A stretch of 64,000 nucleotides of DNA from Bradyrhizobium jicamae (GCF_001440395.1 NZ_LLXZ01000071.1:1-64000); one strand, 5' to 3'. Shown: positions 1 through 8,699, counted from the stretch's first letter. Notes: generated by a model from the sequence alone, not told the origin. Translations and numbers: made by a program.

Positions 1-86
1 TGCGAAAACGAGAACACCGTCTCGCGGATCGCATCCGCGGTCTCGCCGAGGTCGAAATTGAGCAGCAGCGACCGGTTCGAGGCCAT
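1..86 (-). CDS. Acyl-CoA dehydrogenase, N-terminal fragment (runs off left edge)
   Basis: Only the first 28 or so codons are in the window. They read MASNRSLLLNFDLGETADAI and onward, which resembles the N-terminus of FAD-dependent acyl-CoA dehydrogenases, especially the isovaleryl-CoA type. Two adjacent ATG codons are possible (89 or 86); the second is preferred because GGAGG lies at normal distance from it. The gene is divergent from the TetR regulator to its right, which suggests that regulator controls it. Subfamily cannot be decided from so short a piece. Confidence 0.6.
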   Translation of the reverse strand, partial: MASNRSLLLNFDLGETADAIRETVFSFS

Positions 87-89
87 CAT

Positions 90-269
90 TCCCTCCGCAA
101 TGTTCTTGCAGTTAAACGATCATACGTTTTTTTACTATCCCTGCAAGCGGAACCGCAAAAAGGCCAAGGCACGCACTCAGGCTATTGAATTTACTATCAT
201 TTCATGTCAGAATTATACGATCATCCGCTCGTTTCACGACGGCGGCCGCCTTCCCTTTCCAGAGGCCCA
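90..269. promoter_or_regulatory. Divergent promoter region with repeated ACGATCATNCG
   Basis: This AT-richer spacer separates the acyl-CoA dehydrogenase from the TetR gene. ACGATCATACG at 116-126 and ACGATCATCCG at 217-227 are near-identical direct copies. The first lies in AAACG-N6-CGTTT (114-129), a short imperfect palindrome. TTTACTATC also occurs twice (near 130 and 190). These are candidate operators for the adjacent TetR protein; this is inference from position and symmetry. Confidence 0.4.
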
Positions 270-923
270 ATGGCGCGGACGATCGGCTCACACGGCCCCA
301 AGACGATGGAGGCGATCCGCAAAGCCGGGCTGCGCCTGATCTTCGAGCACGGCTACGCCGCGATGAGCCTGCGCCAGCTCGCGGCCGAGGTCGGGATCCA
401 GTCAGGCTCGCTCTACAACCATATCAGCACCAAACAGGAATTGCTGTTCGATCTGGTGCGGGATCACATCAACGAACTGCTGCGTCAGCTCGATCGCGCG
501 CTGCAGGGCAAGCAGCAGCCGTCCGACAAGCTCCGCGCCTTCACAGCCTTCCACGTCACCTACCACATGACCAAGAAGCGCGAGGTGTTCATCGCCAATT
601 CCGAGCTGCGCAGCCTGGAGCCGAAGAACTACGAGGAGATCGTGGCGCTGCGCGGCGCCTACGAGCAGCGGCTCGCCGCCATCCTTGCCGAGGGCGTGGC
701 GGAAGGCGAATTCGAGGTGGTCGACATCCAGGTGGCGACCTTTGCGATCCTGGCGTTGCTGACCGGCCTCACCACCTGGTACCGGCCGGGCGGACGGCTC
801 ACCAAGGAGGCCATCGTCGCTGCCCACGAGAAGCTGGTGCTGTCGAGCGTCGCCCCGGCCGGAGCGCCGGATCGGGCAAGCCCGCGCACGCCCTCCCCGC
901 TTGGTGGGCTGGAGCGTCGCTGA
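270..923 (+). CDS. TetR/AcrR family transcriptional regulator
   Basis: A one-component repressor of about 217 residues. The N-terminal HTH is clear: residues 10-55 include the sequence TMEAIRKAGLRLIFEHGY, then LRQLAAEVGIQSGSLYNH, the typical TetR recognition helix ending in YNHI. The rest is the helical ligand-binding and dimerisation domain. The ORF could begin further upstream at 204, but ATG 270 places MARTIGSHG just before the HTH and has AGAGG upstream. It is divergent from an acyl-CoA dehydrogenase and abuts an Lrp-family gene, so control of acyl-CoA or branched-chain catabolism is likely but not shown. The C-terminal 25 residues are low complexity. Confidence 0.85.
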   Translation: MARTIGSHGPKTMEAIRKAGLRLIFEHGYAAMSLRQLAAEVGIQSGSLYNHISTKQELLFDLVRDHINELLRQLDRALQGKQQPSDKLRAFTAFHVTYHMTKKREVFIANSELRSLEPKNYEEIVALRGAYEQRLAAILAEGVAEGEFEVVDIQVATFAILALLTGLTTWYRPGGRLTKEAIVAAHEKLVLSSVAPAGAPDRASPRTPSPLGGLERR

Positions 924-924
924 G

Positions 925-1428
925 ATGCCCATGACGGAACATCACGCCCTCGACGAAATCGACCTCAGGATACTGGCCGAGCTGCAGAAGGATGGCCGCA
1001 TCCGTAACAACGAGCTGGCTGAGCGGGTCGGCCTCTCCGAACCGCCGTGCCGGCGACGGGTTCGATCCTTGCGCGAGCGCGGCTATGTCAGCGCCATCAG
1101 AGCTACGCTGGACGAAAAACTGCTGGGATACGAGGTCATTTCCTACGTATTGATCCAGTTGCAGAGTCAGGCTCAGGCGACGTTGCAGGCGTTCGAAAAA
1201 TCGATCGCGGCCATACCGCTGGTGCAGCAGAGCTGGCGGATTTCGGGCGATGCCGACTATCTGCTCAAATGCGTGGCGCGGAACGTCGAGGGCATGCACC
1301 AGCAGCTTCTGCAATTTTCTGGCATGCCCGAGGTCCGCCACATCAGGACCTTTCCGGTGCTCGGCGTCGCCAAGGATGCGCCGCTGCCGTTGCCCCGCGT
1401 TCCCTCGGCATCCGGCCCGGCGCAATAG
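925..1428 (+). CDS. Lrp/AsnC family transcriptional regulator
   Basis: A protein of about 167 residues with the usual order: an N-terminal winged HTH (LDEIDLRILAELQKDGRI, then NNELAERVGLSEPPCRRRV) and a C-terminal RAM/AsnC effector-binding domain (the SGDADYLLKCV segment is characteristic). Such proteins sense amino acids and form octamers. The start at 925 immediately follows the TetR stop with GGAG ten bases upstream; ATG 931 is an alternative. Tight spacing suggests co-transcription with the TetR gene, placing two regulators in one short operon next to a probable branched-chain acyl-CoA dehydrogenase. Confidence 0.88.
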   Translation: MPMTEHHALDEIDLRILAELQKDGRIRNNELAERVGLSEPPCRRRVRSLRERGYVSAIRATLDEKLLGYEVISYVLIQLQSQAQATLQAFEKSIAAIPLVQQSWRISGDADYLLKCVARNVEGMHQQLLQFSGMPEVRHIRTFPVLGVAKDAPLPLPRVPSASGPAQ

Positions 1429-1474
1429 CCATAAGCATCAGCGTCGCAATCGAAGCGCGTCGGTCAGGCTGCTC

Positions 1475-1780
1475 CTAGTGGGTCCAGGGCTCGACGCGCT
1501 TGAAGGCAAAATTATCGGCGTAAGCGGCCGCCCGGCGCACCGAATCCTTGGGCTCGATCACCTGGTAGGCAATGCCCTTGCGCTCGCAATAGGCGATCGC
1601 GTCTTCCTTGGTGTCGAAGTGCAGGGTGAGCTGCTGCTTCATGTCTACCGACGAGGTCCAGCCCATCAGGGGTTCGATCGCACGGGGCTGCTCGGGCTCG
1701 TAGTCGAGCTGCCATTCCCGGGTCTTGCCCCTGCCCGATTGCATCGCGTTTTTGGCGGGCTTGAAAATGCGTGCGGTCAT
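1475..1780 (-). CDS. NDUFS4-like Complex I accessory protein (ETC complex I subunit family)
   Basis: A protein of 101 residues of the family of the eukaryotic 18-kDa NDUFS4 subunit of NADH:ubiquinone oxidoreductase, found as a free-standing gene in alphaproteobacteria. Diagnostic segments are ARIFKPAKNAMQSGRG near the N-terminus, WQLDYEP, PLMGWTSS and the C-terminal FAFKRVEPW. It would bind the peripheral arm of Complex I on the cytoplasmic side. Length matches the family. It stands alone, convergent with the Lrp gene. Confidence 0.9.
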   Translation of the reverse strand: MTARIFKPAKNAMQSGRGKTREWQLDYEPEQPRAIEPLMGWTSSVDMKQQLTLHFDTKEDAIAYCERKGIAYQVIEPKDSVRRAAAYADNFAFKRVEPWTH

Positions 1781-2012
1781 GGATGGTTGAGTCCTCAGGC
1801 GATATGCGACACGGTAGCGGTTGGTGGAAACAGCTCGGATAGTATAGAGACACCTATCAGAAAACTTGACCGGTGATTCCAGACACCCGGATGTACCATT
1901 TCCGTATCGGTATAGTCATTATGCCGTACTGTGACAATCTAGGGACATCGGGCGGCCGGGCCCCGGTCTTGCGGCGCGATCTTCCCGAAAGCAGCAGCTC
2001 AAAGCGGCACCC

Positions 2013-3173
2013 ATGAAAATCAACGCCACCCTGCCAGAAAAAGGACGCGACCTCCGGCTCGACCTGTTTCGCGGGGTCGCAAACTGGGCGATCTATCTGG
2101 ACCACATTCCAGACAATGTCGTGAACTGGATCACCACCCGCAATTACGGGTTCAGCGACGCTGCCGACCTCTTCGTCTTCATTTCCGGCTATACGGCCTC
2201 GTTCGTCTATGCCCGGATGATGCTGGAACGCGGCTTCATCGTCGGCGCCACGCGGCTGACCAAGCGCGTCTGGCAGCTCTATGTCGCGCACATCATCCTG
2301 TTCGTGATCTACATCGCCTCGATCAGTTATCTCGCCTTGCGCTTTGGCGATTCCCAACTGGTCAACGACTTCAACGTCGCCGGCCTGATCGACAATGCCA
2401 CCGAAACGCTGCGGCAGGGCCTGTTCCTGAAATTCAAGCCGGTCAATCTCGACGTGCTGCCGCTCTATATCGTGCTGATGGGCCTGTTCCCGCCGATATT
2501 GTGGTTCATGCTGCGCCAGCCCAATTTGACCATGCTGGCGGCGATCGTGCTGTGGCTGGTGTCGCGGCAGACCGGCTGGAACCTGCCCGCCTATCCGGTC
2601 GGCACCTGGTACTTCAACCCGTTTGCCTGGCAGGTGCTGTTCGTGTTCGGCGCTTGGTGCGCGCTCGGCGGCGCCCGCAATAATATGGCCATCATCAACT
2701 CGCCGATCACGCTGTATCTGTGCATCGCCTACATGATCTGGGCGTTGATCATGACCATGGCCGGCCGGTTCCCGGCGTTCGGCGAGATGTTCCCGCACTG
2801 GCTGTATTCGATGTTCAACCCGAACGACAAGACCAACCTCGCGCCCTACCGCTTCCTGCACTTCGTGGCGATAGTGATCCTGACAATCCGCTTCGTGCCG
2901 AAGGATTGGCCGGGCCTGGAGTGGAAGATTTTCGATCCGCTGGTGGTTTGCGGCCAGCAGTCGCTCGCGGTGTTCTGCGTCGGCGTGTTCCTGTCCTTTG
3001 TCGGGCATTTCCAGCTGTCGCTGAGCTCGGGATCGCTGCTTGTACAGATCCTCGTCAGCGTGACCGGCATCGCGATCATGACCGTCGTCGCCTACTATAT
3101 TTCCTGGTCGAAGCGGCAGGACAAGCCGCTCAAGCCGCCGGCGCCGAAAGCCACCCCGGCGGCTTCCAGTTGA
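2013..3173 (+). CDS. opgC: OpgC-type membrane acyltransferase (periplasmic glucan succinylation)
   Basis: An integral membrane protein of 386 residues with about ten hydrophobic helices. The N-terminal RDLRLDLFRGVANWAIYLDH and FSDAADLFVFISGYTASFVY are the signature of the OpgC family, related to acyltransferase 3 proteins. OpgC adds succinyl groups to osmoregulated periplasmic glucans; in rhizobia these cyclic beta-glucans affect osmotic adaptation and symbiosis. The C-terminus is a short Pro/Ala/Lys-rich tail. It is convergent with the carbamoyltransferase and shares a hairpin with it. A 230-bp untranslated region precedes it. Confidence 0.9.
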   Translation: MKINATLPEKGRDLRLDLFRGVANWAIYLDHIPDNVVNWITTRNYGFSDAADLFVFISGYTASFVYARMMLERGFIVGATRLTKRVWQLYVAHIILFVIYIASISYLALRFGDSQLVNDFNVAGLIDNATETLRQGLFLKFKPVNLDVLPLYIVLMGLFPPILWFMLRQPNLTMLAAIVLWLVSRQTGWNLPAYPVGTWYFNPFAWQVLFVFGAWCALGGARNNMAIINSPITLYLCIAYMIWALIMTMAGRFPAFGEMFPHWLYSMFNPNDKTNLAPYRFLHFVAIVILTIRFVPKDWPGLEWKIFDPLVVCGQQSLAVFCVGVFLSFVGHFQLSLSSGSLLVQILVSVTGIAIMTVVAYYISWSKRQDKPLKPPAPKATPAASS

Positions 3174-3179
3174 AGCACG

Positions 3180-3202
3180 GCAGCCGGCGTCAAGCCGGCT
3201 GC
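3180..3202. terminator. Bidirectional hairpin between convergent genes
   Basis: GCAGCCGGC (3180-3188), a 5-nt loop and GCCGGCTGC (3194-3202) form a perfect 9-bp stem just after opgC and across the last codons of the carbamoyltransferase gene. No long T run follows on either strand, so termination strength is uncertain. Confidence 0.5.
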
Positions 3203-5001
3203 GCCGTCGACGCCACCAGCGTACGCACGTCGGCGTAGACGTTGAGTACCGGCGCCACCACCTTGTGCATCCTGTTCTTCGAAACGATGGTGTCGTGGAT
3301 CACCAGATGATCGACGCCGGTGGTCAGGAAGCAGTTCACGGCATCCTGCGGCGTTTCCACGATCGGCTCGCCCTTGATGTTGAACGAGGTGTTGATCAGC
3401 ACGGGAACGCCGGTCAACGCCTCGAACTCCTTCAGCAGGCGATAGAGCATCGGATTGGTTTGTTCGCGCACGGTCTGGACGCGCGCCGTGCCGTCGACAT
3501 GCACGATAGCCGGAATCTTGTCGCGCCATTCCGGGCGCACCGGCTTGGCGATCAGCATGAACGGCGAGTCCTCCTCGCCTTCGAAGATTTCCTTCATGCG
3601 TTCGGCCAGCACGATCGGCGCGAACGGCCGGAACGCCTGCCGGTGCTTGACGCGGCTGTTGAGAATATCCTTCATCGCAGGTTTGCGCGGATCGGCCAGC
3701 AGGCTGCGATTGCCGAGCGCGCGCGGTCCGAATTCCGAGCGATCCTGAAACCAGCCGATCACCTTCTGGTCGGCCAGCAGTTTTGCGGTGTCGCGGCAGA
3801 CATTGTCGCTCCTGACCACATCGGCCTGGATCCGCACCAGAAATTTCTGCAGTTCCTTGGCGACGTTCTGGTCGCTGTAGCGCCGGCCGACATAGGAATG
3901 ATCCATCACGAAATCGCGGCGCTGCTTCAGGATCTCGAGCCAGCCGTAATAGGCGCAGCCGATCGCGATGCCGTCGTCGCCGGCCGCGGGCTGGATCCAG
4001 ACATTCTCGAATCCGGCCTCGCGGGCCACCCGGCCATTCGCCACGCAATTCAGGGCGACGCCACCGGCCATGCAGAGATTTTTCGCGCCGGTGGTTTCAC
4101 GCAGCCAGCGCGCGCGGGCCAGCAGCACGTTTTCGGTGTCGTCCTGCGTGCGCCAGGCCAGATCCTCCCAGTGCCGCATCGCGGGGCTCTTCTCCCAACT
4201 GCTGCCGGGTTCGAACACGTAAGGCTGTTTGAAGTCGGCGGTCCACTGCGGCACCTGCAGCTTGTCGCCGTTCATCTCGAGCAGATGCTTGACCTGGTCG
4301 CGGCGGCCATAGGGCGCCAGGCCCATCAGCTCGCCGCATTTATTCCAGTCGCCGAAGATGTAGGTCGAGGCGCGGCTGTAGAGCGCGCCGAGCCCGGACA
4401 TGTTGTAGAACTCGTCGCTGAGGAAGCCGCGTTCCGGCTCCATCCATACCTTCTTCACGCATTCCAGCGTCTTGCCACTGAACTTGTAGTAGCTCTCGGA
4501 CTCTCGTGCCAATGGCGTTGCCGTGTCGGCAGGCGGATAGGATTCCATGACGTCGGACTGGTAGCTGCCGACACCGTCGACGATCATCACCACGCCATCA
4601 TCGAACGGCGACACCGCGAACGCACTATAGGCGTGCGCCAGATGGTGGGAGATCGTGACCACCTTGTCCGAATGCTTCAAGTAGAGCGGATGCTTGGCCG
4701 CGTCGCCGCGTTCGAAGTCCGGCAGGAAGCCCGGCGCGTCGAAATAGACCAGCCGTTCCTCCATTTCCGGGACCGGCATGATGTAACAGTTGCGCACGAC
4801 GAGATCGATGTCGTCGAGCGTGATGCCCTCGGCCTCGAGGCAATAGTCGATCACTTCTTTGTAGAAGCCAGAGGCGTGCTTGGCGCGGGTGATCCGCTCC
4901 TTGGCGATCGCATACGCAATGGCGCCGTCGCGCAACAGGCAGGCGCTGACATCATGGTCATACGTGTTCAGGCCAAGGACGTAAGTGTGTTTTTTGGGCA
5001 T
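3190..5001 (-). CDS. Carbamoyltransferase, NodU/TobZ family
   Basis: A full-length protein of 603 residues. Family members use carbamoyl phosphate and ATP to make a carbamoyl-adenylate in a YrdC-like domain and transfer the carbamoyl group to a hydroxyl of a sugar or antibiotic; NodU decorates Nod factors. The N-terminal Kae1-like domain shows LGLNTYDHDVSACLL, the metal-binding ISHHLAHAYSAF (about 117-128) and GGVALNCVAN. The C-terminal domain has FGPRALGNRSLLADPR. The gene is single and not beside nod genes here, so the substrate is unknown; being next to opgC suggests a surface glycan or glucan, which is only inference. Confidence 0.9.
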   Translation of the reverse strand: MPKKHTYVLGLNTYDHDVSACLLRDGAIAYAIAKERITRAKHASGFYKEVIDYCLEAEGITLDDIDLVVRNCYIMPVPEMEERLVYFDAPGFLPDFERGDAAKHPLYLKHSDKVVTISHHLAHAYSAFAVSPFDDGVVMIVDGVGSYQSDVMESYPPADTATPLARESESYYKFSGKTLECVKKVWMEPERGFLSDEFYNMSGLGALYSRASTYIFGDWNKCGELMGLAPYGRRDQVKHLLEMNGDKLQVPQWTADFKQPYVFEPGSSWEKSPAMRHWEDLAWRTQDDTENVLLARARWLRETTGAKNLCMAGGVALNCVANGRVAREAGFENVWIQPAAGDDGIAIGCAYYGWLEILKQRRDFVMDHSYVGRRYSDQNVAKELQKFLVRIQADVVRSDNVCRDTAKLLADQKVIGWFQDRSEFGPRALGNRSLLADPRKPAMKDILNSRVKHRQAFRPFAPIVLAERMKEIFEGEEDSPFMLIAKPVRPEWRDKIPAIVHVDGTARVQTVREQTNPMLYRLLKEFEALTGVPVLINTSFNIKGEPIVETPQDAVNCFLTTGVDHLVIHDTIVSKNRMHKVVAPVLNVYADVRTLVASTAQPA

Positions 5002-5337
5002 GGGTACTCGTCAGGAGAGGATCATCTTGCGCTGAGAAACGGAGATCGTGTCGACATCAAGTTGTTGGCGTGACCTTGCCGGAATTTTTTCCAATTCTAG
5101 GTTCTGCAATGCACCATCCAAGTGTTCATCCAGTATTCAGATAGATGAACGGCGCAAGAAGCCGCGACAGATCGCCCATAACTTGACCTTACCTGCCCTT
5201 CTTAATAAAGTCCCAAAAGCCCGAAAGAACCTTAGTGAAAATATTGTCTTAGCGCATCTGAACCGAGGGCTTTCTCACGCGTCTAAGTGAGATAGTGCCG
5301 AAGTCCAGATGTTCGGAAGTGACCGGGAGATCCATGT
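5002..5337. other. Intergenic region, 336 bp, no gene seen
   Basis: This stretch separates two divergently oriented genes and is AT-richer than its surroundings. No ORF here has both a start with a ribosome binding site and plausible composition. It should contain the promoters for the carbamoyltransferase (leftward) and the Gly/Arg-rich protein (rightward). Confidence 0.5.
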
Positions 5338-5631
5338 ATGGCTAAACGCTATAATATTCTGACCCGCTGCCTGGCAGCGCTGGCCCTGTTGTTCGTCTAT
5401 GTCGCCAGCACCTCTGCCATCCTGGTGGGCGGGACAACGACATCGGCGCAGGCGCGTGGTGGCCGAGGCTACCGCGGCGGTGGCCGTGGCTTCTATCGCG
5501 GCGGTGGCCGTGGCTTCTATCGCGGCGGCCGAGGTTATTATGGCCGAGGTTACGGCTTCTATGGCGCACCGGTCGTTGTTGGCCGTCGCTGCTGGTGGAA
5601 TGCCTACGGACAGCGCGTCTGCAGGTGGTGA
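5338..5631 (+). CDS. Small secreted Gly/Arg/Tyr-rich repeat protein
   Basis: A predicted protein of 97 residues. Residues 1-38 form an N-terminal signal or membrane segment (LTRCLAALALLFVYVAS, then ...TTSAQA as a likely cleavage site). The mature part is built of RGGG-RGFYRGG and RGYYGRGYG repeats and ends in RRCWWNAYGQRVCRW with two Cys. Such proteins are common in Bradyrhizobium and have no settled function; export and a surface role are inference. A GGGAG ribosome binding site precedes the ATG and a strong terminator follows. Confidence 0.75.
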   Translation: MAKRYNILTRCLAALALLFVYVASTSAILVGGTTTSAQARGGRGYRGGGRGFYRGGGRGFYRGGRGYYGRGYGFYGAPVVVGRRCWWNAYGQRVCRW

Positions 5632-5676
5632 CATAGCTCGATCGCCGTCAGATCAGACGCGATCACGTGAGAATCA

Positions 5677-5704
5677 GGCGTGCCAGCCGGCACGCCTTTT
5701 TCTT
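5677..5704 (+). terminator. Intrinsic terminator of the Gly/Arg-rich gene
   Basis: GGCGTGCC (5677-5684), loop AGCC and GGCACGCC (5689-5696) form a perfect 8-bp stem followed by TTTTTCTTTT. This is a classic rho-independent terminator. Confidence 0.85.
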
Positions 5705-5742
5705 TTGAGTAATCGGTCTTGTCAGCGCTGGCCGCACCCGGC

Positions 5743-6843
5743 CTAACCTGCAAGCCGCGGAATCAACTTAAGCGCATTGCCGCGCTCGATCGCCACGATC
5801 TGCTCTTCCGTAAATACGCCCGCCTCGCGCAATCCCTTCACGTGATCGCTGCCGGTGCGGTACGGGAAATCCGTCCCGAACACGATCTGCGACGGCGGTA
5901 TGGTGGCCGCGAGCGCCGACATCGAACTGCGGTTGGAGGTTTGTGCGGTGTCGTAGAAGAAGCGCTTGAGCTCTGCGAGCGTGCCATCGGGCACGGTCTC
6001 CTTCGCCTTCGGCGCCAATAGCGGATGGCGCACGAAGCGTTCGATCAGGAACGGCATCGTCCCGCCCGCATGCGAGAAGATCCAGCTTATATCGGGAAAC
6101 CGCCGCGCATTGCCGGAAAAGACGATGTCGGCGATGGTGCGCGTCGTGTCGGTGCCGAACTCGATCATGACGGGCGGCTGCGTCGGCACCAGGTTCACGC
6201 AGCAATTGGCCGCCGTCGGATGGGTGTAGACCAGCGTCTTGCGCCGGTTGAGCTCCTCCATGACCGGCAGGAATAGCGGGTCGCCAAGCCACTTGTCGCC
6301 ATAGCTCGTCATCAAGGCGATGCCGTCGGCCTTGAGCGTATCGAGCGCATAAGTCAGTTCGCGCAGGCTGCCTTCGGCGTCGGTCAGCGGCAGCATCGCG
6401 AAATTGCCGAAGCGTCCGGGATAATCCGCAACCAGCTTTGCGGCGTATTCATTCGACTCGCGGCAGAGTTTTCGTGCAGCGTCGCCTTTGGTGAAATTGA
6501 CCGCGGGCGTGGTGACTGAGAGCATCGACGTGGCGATGCCGGCCTTGTCCATGTCAGCCAGCGACTTCTCGATGGTCCAGTTCTTCATCAGCGGATCGCC
6601 GAACCCTGCATCGTTCGACGCGGTCACATAGGTCGGCGGTGACAGATGATGATGGACGTCAATCCGGAACGGTTTTGTTTCGGCGGTTTGCGCTGTTGCG
6701 CGGTCGCCACCACCGATGGCGGCAGTCAGCGCCAGCGCACCGGCGCCGAGCAGGAAGCCGCGTCGGCTGGACGTCGGGAGTGATTGAGTTGATGGACTAC
6801 AGCAGAAGCATCCCCGCAGGCGCGGCGCGCGCAAATCCGTCAT
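5743..6843 (-). CDS. Amidohydrolase-2 family protein with Tat signal (ACMSD-like)
   Basis: A protein of 366 residues. Residues 20-52 form a twin-arginine signal (SSRRGFLLGAGALALTAA), so it is probably exported folded. The TIM-barrel metal site is complete: DVHHH near residue 64, YTHPTA, IFSHAGG and GTDFPY, as in ACMSD and resorcylate decarboxylase relatives that decarboxylate or hydrolyse aromatic-derived acids. It is last in a three-gene minus-strand set with a cyclase-family and a FAH-family hydrolase, divergent from a NitT/TauT ABC transporter. Substrate is unknown. A Tat-exported member of this family beside two cytoplasmic enzymes is noteworthy. Confidence 0.85.
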   Translation of the reverse strand: MTDLRAPRLRGCFCCSPSTQSLPTSSRRGFLLGAGALALTAAIGGGDRATAQTAETKPFRIDVHHHLSPPTYVTASNDAGFGDPLMKNWTIEKSLADMDKAGIATSMLSVTTPAVNFTKGDAARKLCRESNEYAAKLVADYPGRFGNFAMLPLTDAEGSLRELTYALDTLKADGIALMTSYGDKWLGDPLFLPVMEELNRRKTLVYTHPTAANCCVNLVPTQPPVMIEFGTDTTRTIADIVFSGNARRFPDISWIFSHAGGTMPFLIERFVRHPLLAPKAKETVPDGTLAELKRFFYDTAQTSNRSSMSALAATIPPSQIVFGTDFPYRTGSDHVKGLREAGVFTEEQIVAIERGNALKLIPRLAG

Positions 6844-6882
6844 TCGTTCTCTCCCGGTTTTTGTTTGTTGTTGCGTAAAGCC

Positions 6883-7659
6883 TCAGCCGTCGAGAATGGC
6901 AACCGCCCGGGTCCAACCCGCGGAAGCGCGCTCGATCTTCACCGGGAAGCACGACACCATGAAGCCGGTCGAGGGCAGTTGCTCGAGATTGTGCAGCTTT
7001 TCGATGTGGCAATAGCCGATGTGGCGGCCGGCCTTGTGGCCTTCCCAGATCAGACTGGCATCCTTGGTCTCGGCATATTTCTTCGCGGTGTAGACAAACG
7101 GCGCGTCCCAACTCCAGCCGTCGATGCCGGTCAGCCGCACGCCGCGCTCCAGAAGATACATCGTCGCCTCGTAACCCATGCCGCAGCCGGAGGTGACGTA
7201 ATCCTGCTGGCCGTATTTGACGCCGGCGCTGGTGTTCACCACCACGATCTCCAGCGGCGACAGCGTATGGCCGATGCGCTTCAGTTCGGCTTCGACGTCC
7301 TTGGCGGTCACGACATAGCCGTCAGCCAAATGGCGGAAGTCGAGTTTCACGCCCGGCTGAAAACACCATTCCAGCGGCACCTCGTCGATGGTCCATGCGC
7401 GCTCGCCGCGGTTCATGGTGGGATGGAAATGCCAGGGCGCATCCAGATGCGTGCCGTTATGGGTGGAAAGCGATACCTGCTCCACCGCCCAGCCCTGCCC
7501 GTCAGGCAGGTCTTCCGCCTTCAGCCCATCGAAGAACTGCAGCATGCGCGGCAGGCCCTGCTGGTGATCGATATACTGGATGGTCGGGTGATTGCCGGGC
7601 GGATCGGCCGGCACGTCGTTTTGCAGGGGAACGGAGATGTCGATCAGTTTGCGCGCCAT
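6883..7659 (-). CDS. Cyclase family protein (kynurenine formamidase-like hydrolase)
   Basis: A protein of 258 residues with the family metal motif HxGTHxDxPxH as HNGTHLDAPWHF (about 67-78). Members hydrolyse N-formylkynurenine, isatin or other amides and lactones using divalent metal. It keeps the DISVPL N-terminal strand and a C-terminal catalytic region. It lies between the FAH-family and amidohydrolase genes, 39 bp before the latter, and is likely co-transcribed with them. The gene set suggests breakdown of an aromatic or heterocyclic compound taken up by the adjacent ABC system; the compound is not identifiable from sequence. Confidence 0.87.
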   Translation of the reverse strand: MARKLIDISVPLQNDVPADPPGNHPTIQYIDHQQGLPRMLQFFDGLKAEDLPDGQGWAVEQVSLSTHNGTHLDAPWHFHPTMNRGERAWTIDEVPLEWCFQPGVKLDFRHLADGYVVTAKDVEAELKRIGHTLSPLEIVVVNTSAGVKYGQQDYVTSGCGMGYEATMYLLERGVRLTGIDGWSWDAPFVYTAKKYAETKDASLIWEGHKAGRHIGYCHIEKLHNLEQLPSTGFMVSCFPVKIERASAGWTRAVAILDG

Positions 7660-7706
7660 GGCGTTTCCTTCAGTCTGATGTTCTCTTGCTTCGTCGCCGG
7701 AAGCGA

Positions 7707-8699
7707 CTATTGCCGCTCGACCCGGTTCTTCAAAGTGCCGATCTTTTCGACCTCGAGCTCAATCGTATCGCCGTGCTCGAGATACCAGCCGAGTTCGAGG
7801 CCGCAGCCATTGCCGACGGTGCCGGAGCCGATGAACTCGCCGGGCATCAGGGTCTCGTCCTTGCTGACATGGGCGATGATCTCCTCGAACGAGAACAGCA
7901 TGCCCTCGCTGACCCCTTGCGAGCGCATCTTGCCGTTAACGCGCGCTTCCATCTTCAGTTTGTAGGGATCGCCGATCTCATCAGGCGTGACGATCCACGG
8001 CCCCATCACGTTGCCGCCGTCGAAACTCTTGCCTTTCGCCGGCCCCAGGCGCCCCTCCATTTCGATGCGCTGGGCGTCGCGCGCGGAAAAGTCGTTGAAG
8101 ATCGTGTAGCCGAAGATGTGATTCTTGGCCTTGGCGGCAGAGATGTTGGCACCCTTGTTCCTGGTGACGATGCCGAATTCCAGTTCATAGTCCATCACCT
8201 GGCTGTAGCGTGGCCATTTCACCGTGGTGTTGGTGCCGCGCACGCTGAAGCGGTTGGTGATGTAGTAGATCGGCTGCTTGCGATAGACCTCCGGCAACTC
8301 ACCGAGCGGCTCGGCCTCGATCCGCGCCAGCTCCGCCATGTCGTTCCTGGCGCGCGCGGCGAGCTTGAGCTGTCCGCGCGGGGCCTGGAGGATATGCAGC
8401 GGGAACGACATGCCGTCGCGCATCTGCCGCGGCTCCGGGACCGGCGCGAGGACTCCCGCCGTTGCTGCCGCAATCGACAGGCTCTCGTCCTGCCCGTGCT
8501 TCTCGAACGTCTTGGCCGCCTGTTCGAGCGCAGCGTCTCCGGCGTCGATCAATGTGAGCATCGAGGCAAACGCCGGATTGGCGCTTCCACTCCTGTTAGC
8601 TGCAGCCGCGAGATCGAAAATGCGCGTATCGCCCCCATGCACGATTCCGATCTTGTCCTGTCCGCCGGATTTGAATGTCGCGAGTTTCACTGAATGCAC
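7707..8699 (-). CDS. Fumarylacetoacetate hydrolase (FAH) family protein
   Basis: A protein of 330 residues. The catalytic fold is evident: MDYELEFGIV (metal-binding Glu pair), IFGYTIFNDFSARDAQ, KSFDGGNVMGPWIV and a C-terminal ...GSGTVGNGCGLELG segment. Family members cleave C-C bonds of acylpyruvates or hydrate/decarboxylate 2-oxo intermediates of aromatic catabolism. It is first of the minus-strand catabolic operon; its start lies 80 bp from the divergent transporter operon, so one regulator (probably the GntR protein) could control both. Confidence 0.88.
   Translation of the reverse strand: MHSVKLATFKSGGQDKIGIVHGGDTRIFDLAAAANRSGSANPAFASMLTLIDAGDAALEQAAKTFEKHGQDESLSIAAATAGVLAPVPEPRQMRDGMSFPLHILQAPRGQLKLAARARNDMAELARIEAEPLGELPEVYRKQPIYYITNRFSVRGTNTTVKWPRYSQVMDYELEFGIVTRNKGANISAAKAKNHIFGYTIFNDFSARDAQRIEMEGRLGPAKGKSFDGGNVMGPWIVTPDEIGDPYKLKMEARVNGKMRSQGVSEGMLFSFEEIIAHVSKDETLMPGEFIGSGTVGNGCGLELGWYLEHGDTIELEVEKIGTLKNRVERQ

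Noticed and set aside
185-934. Long plus-strand frame overlapping the TetR gene
   Set aside because: Arg/Ala-rich shadow of the high-GC gene in another frame; no domain and no start signal.
1857-3008. 383-codon minus frame opposite opgC
   Set aside because: Antisense shadow with very high Arg/Gln/His content.
3265-5073. 602-codon plus-strand frame opposite the carbamoyltransferase
   Set aside because: Antisense shadow; His/Asp/Arg-rich composition and no family, while the minus frame is an obvious full-length enzyme.
5460-5560. CRISPR-like repeat in the Gly/Arg-rich gene
   Set aside because: The repeats are codon-level RGG/RGFY repeats with no spacers.
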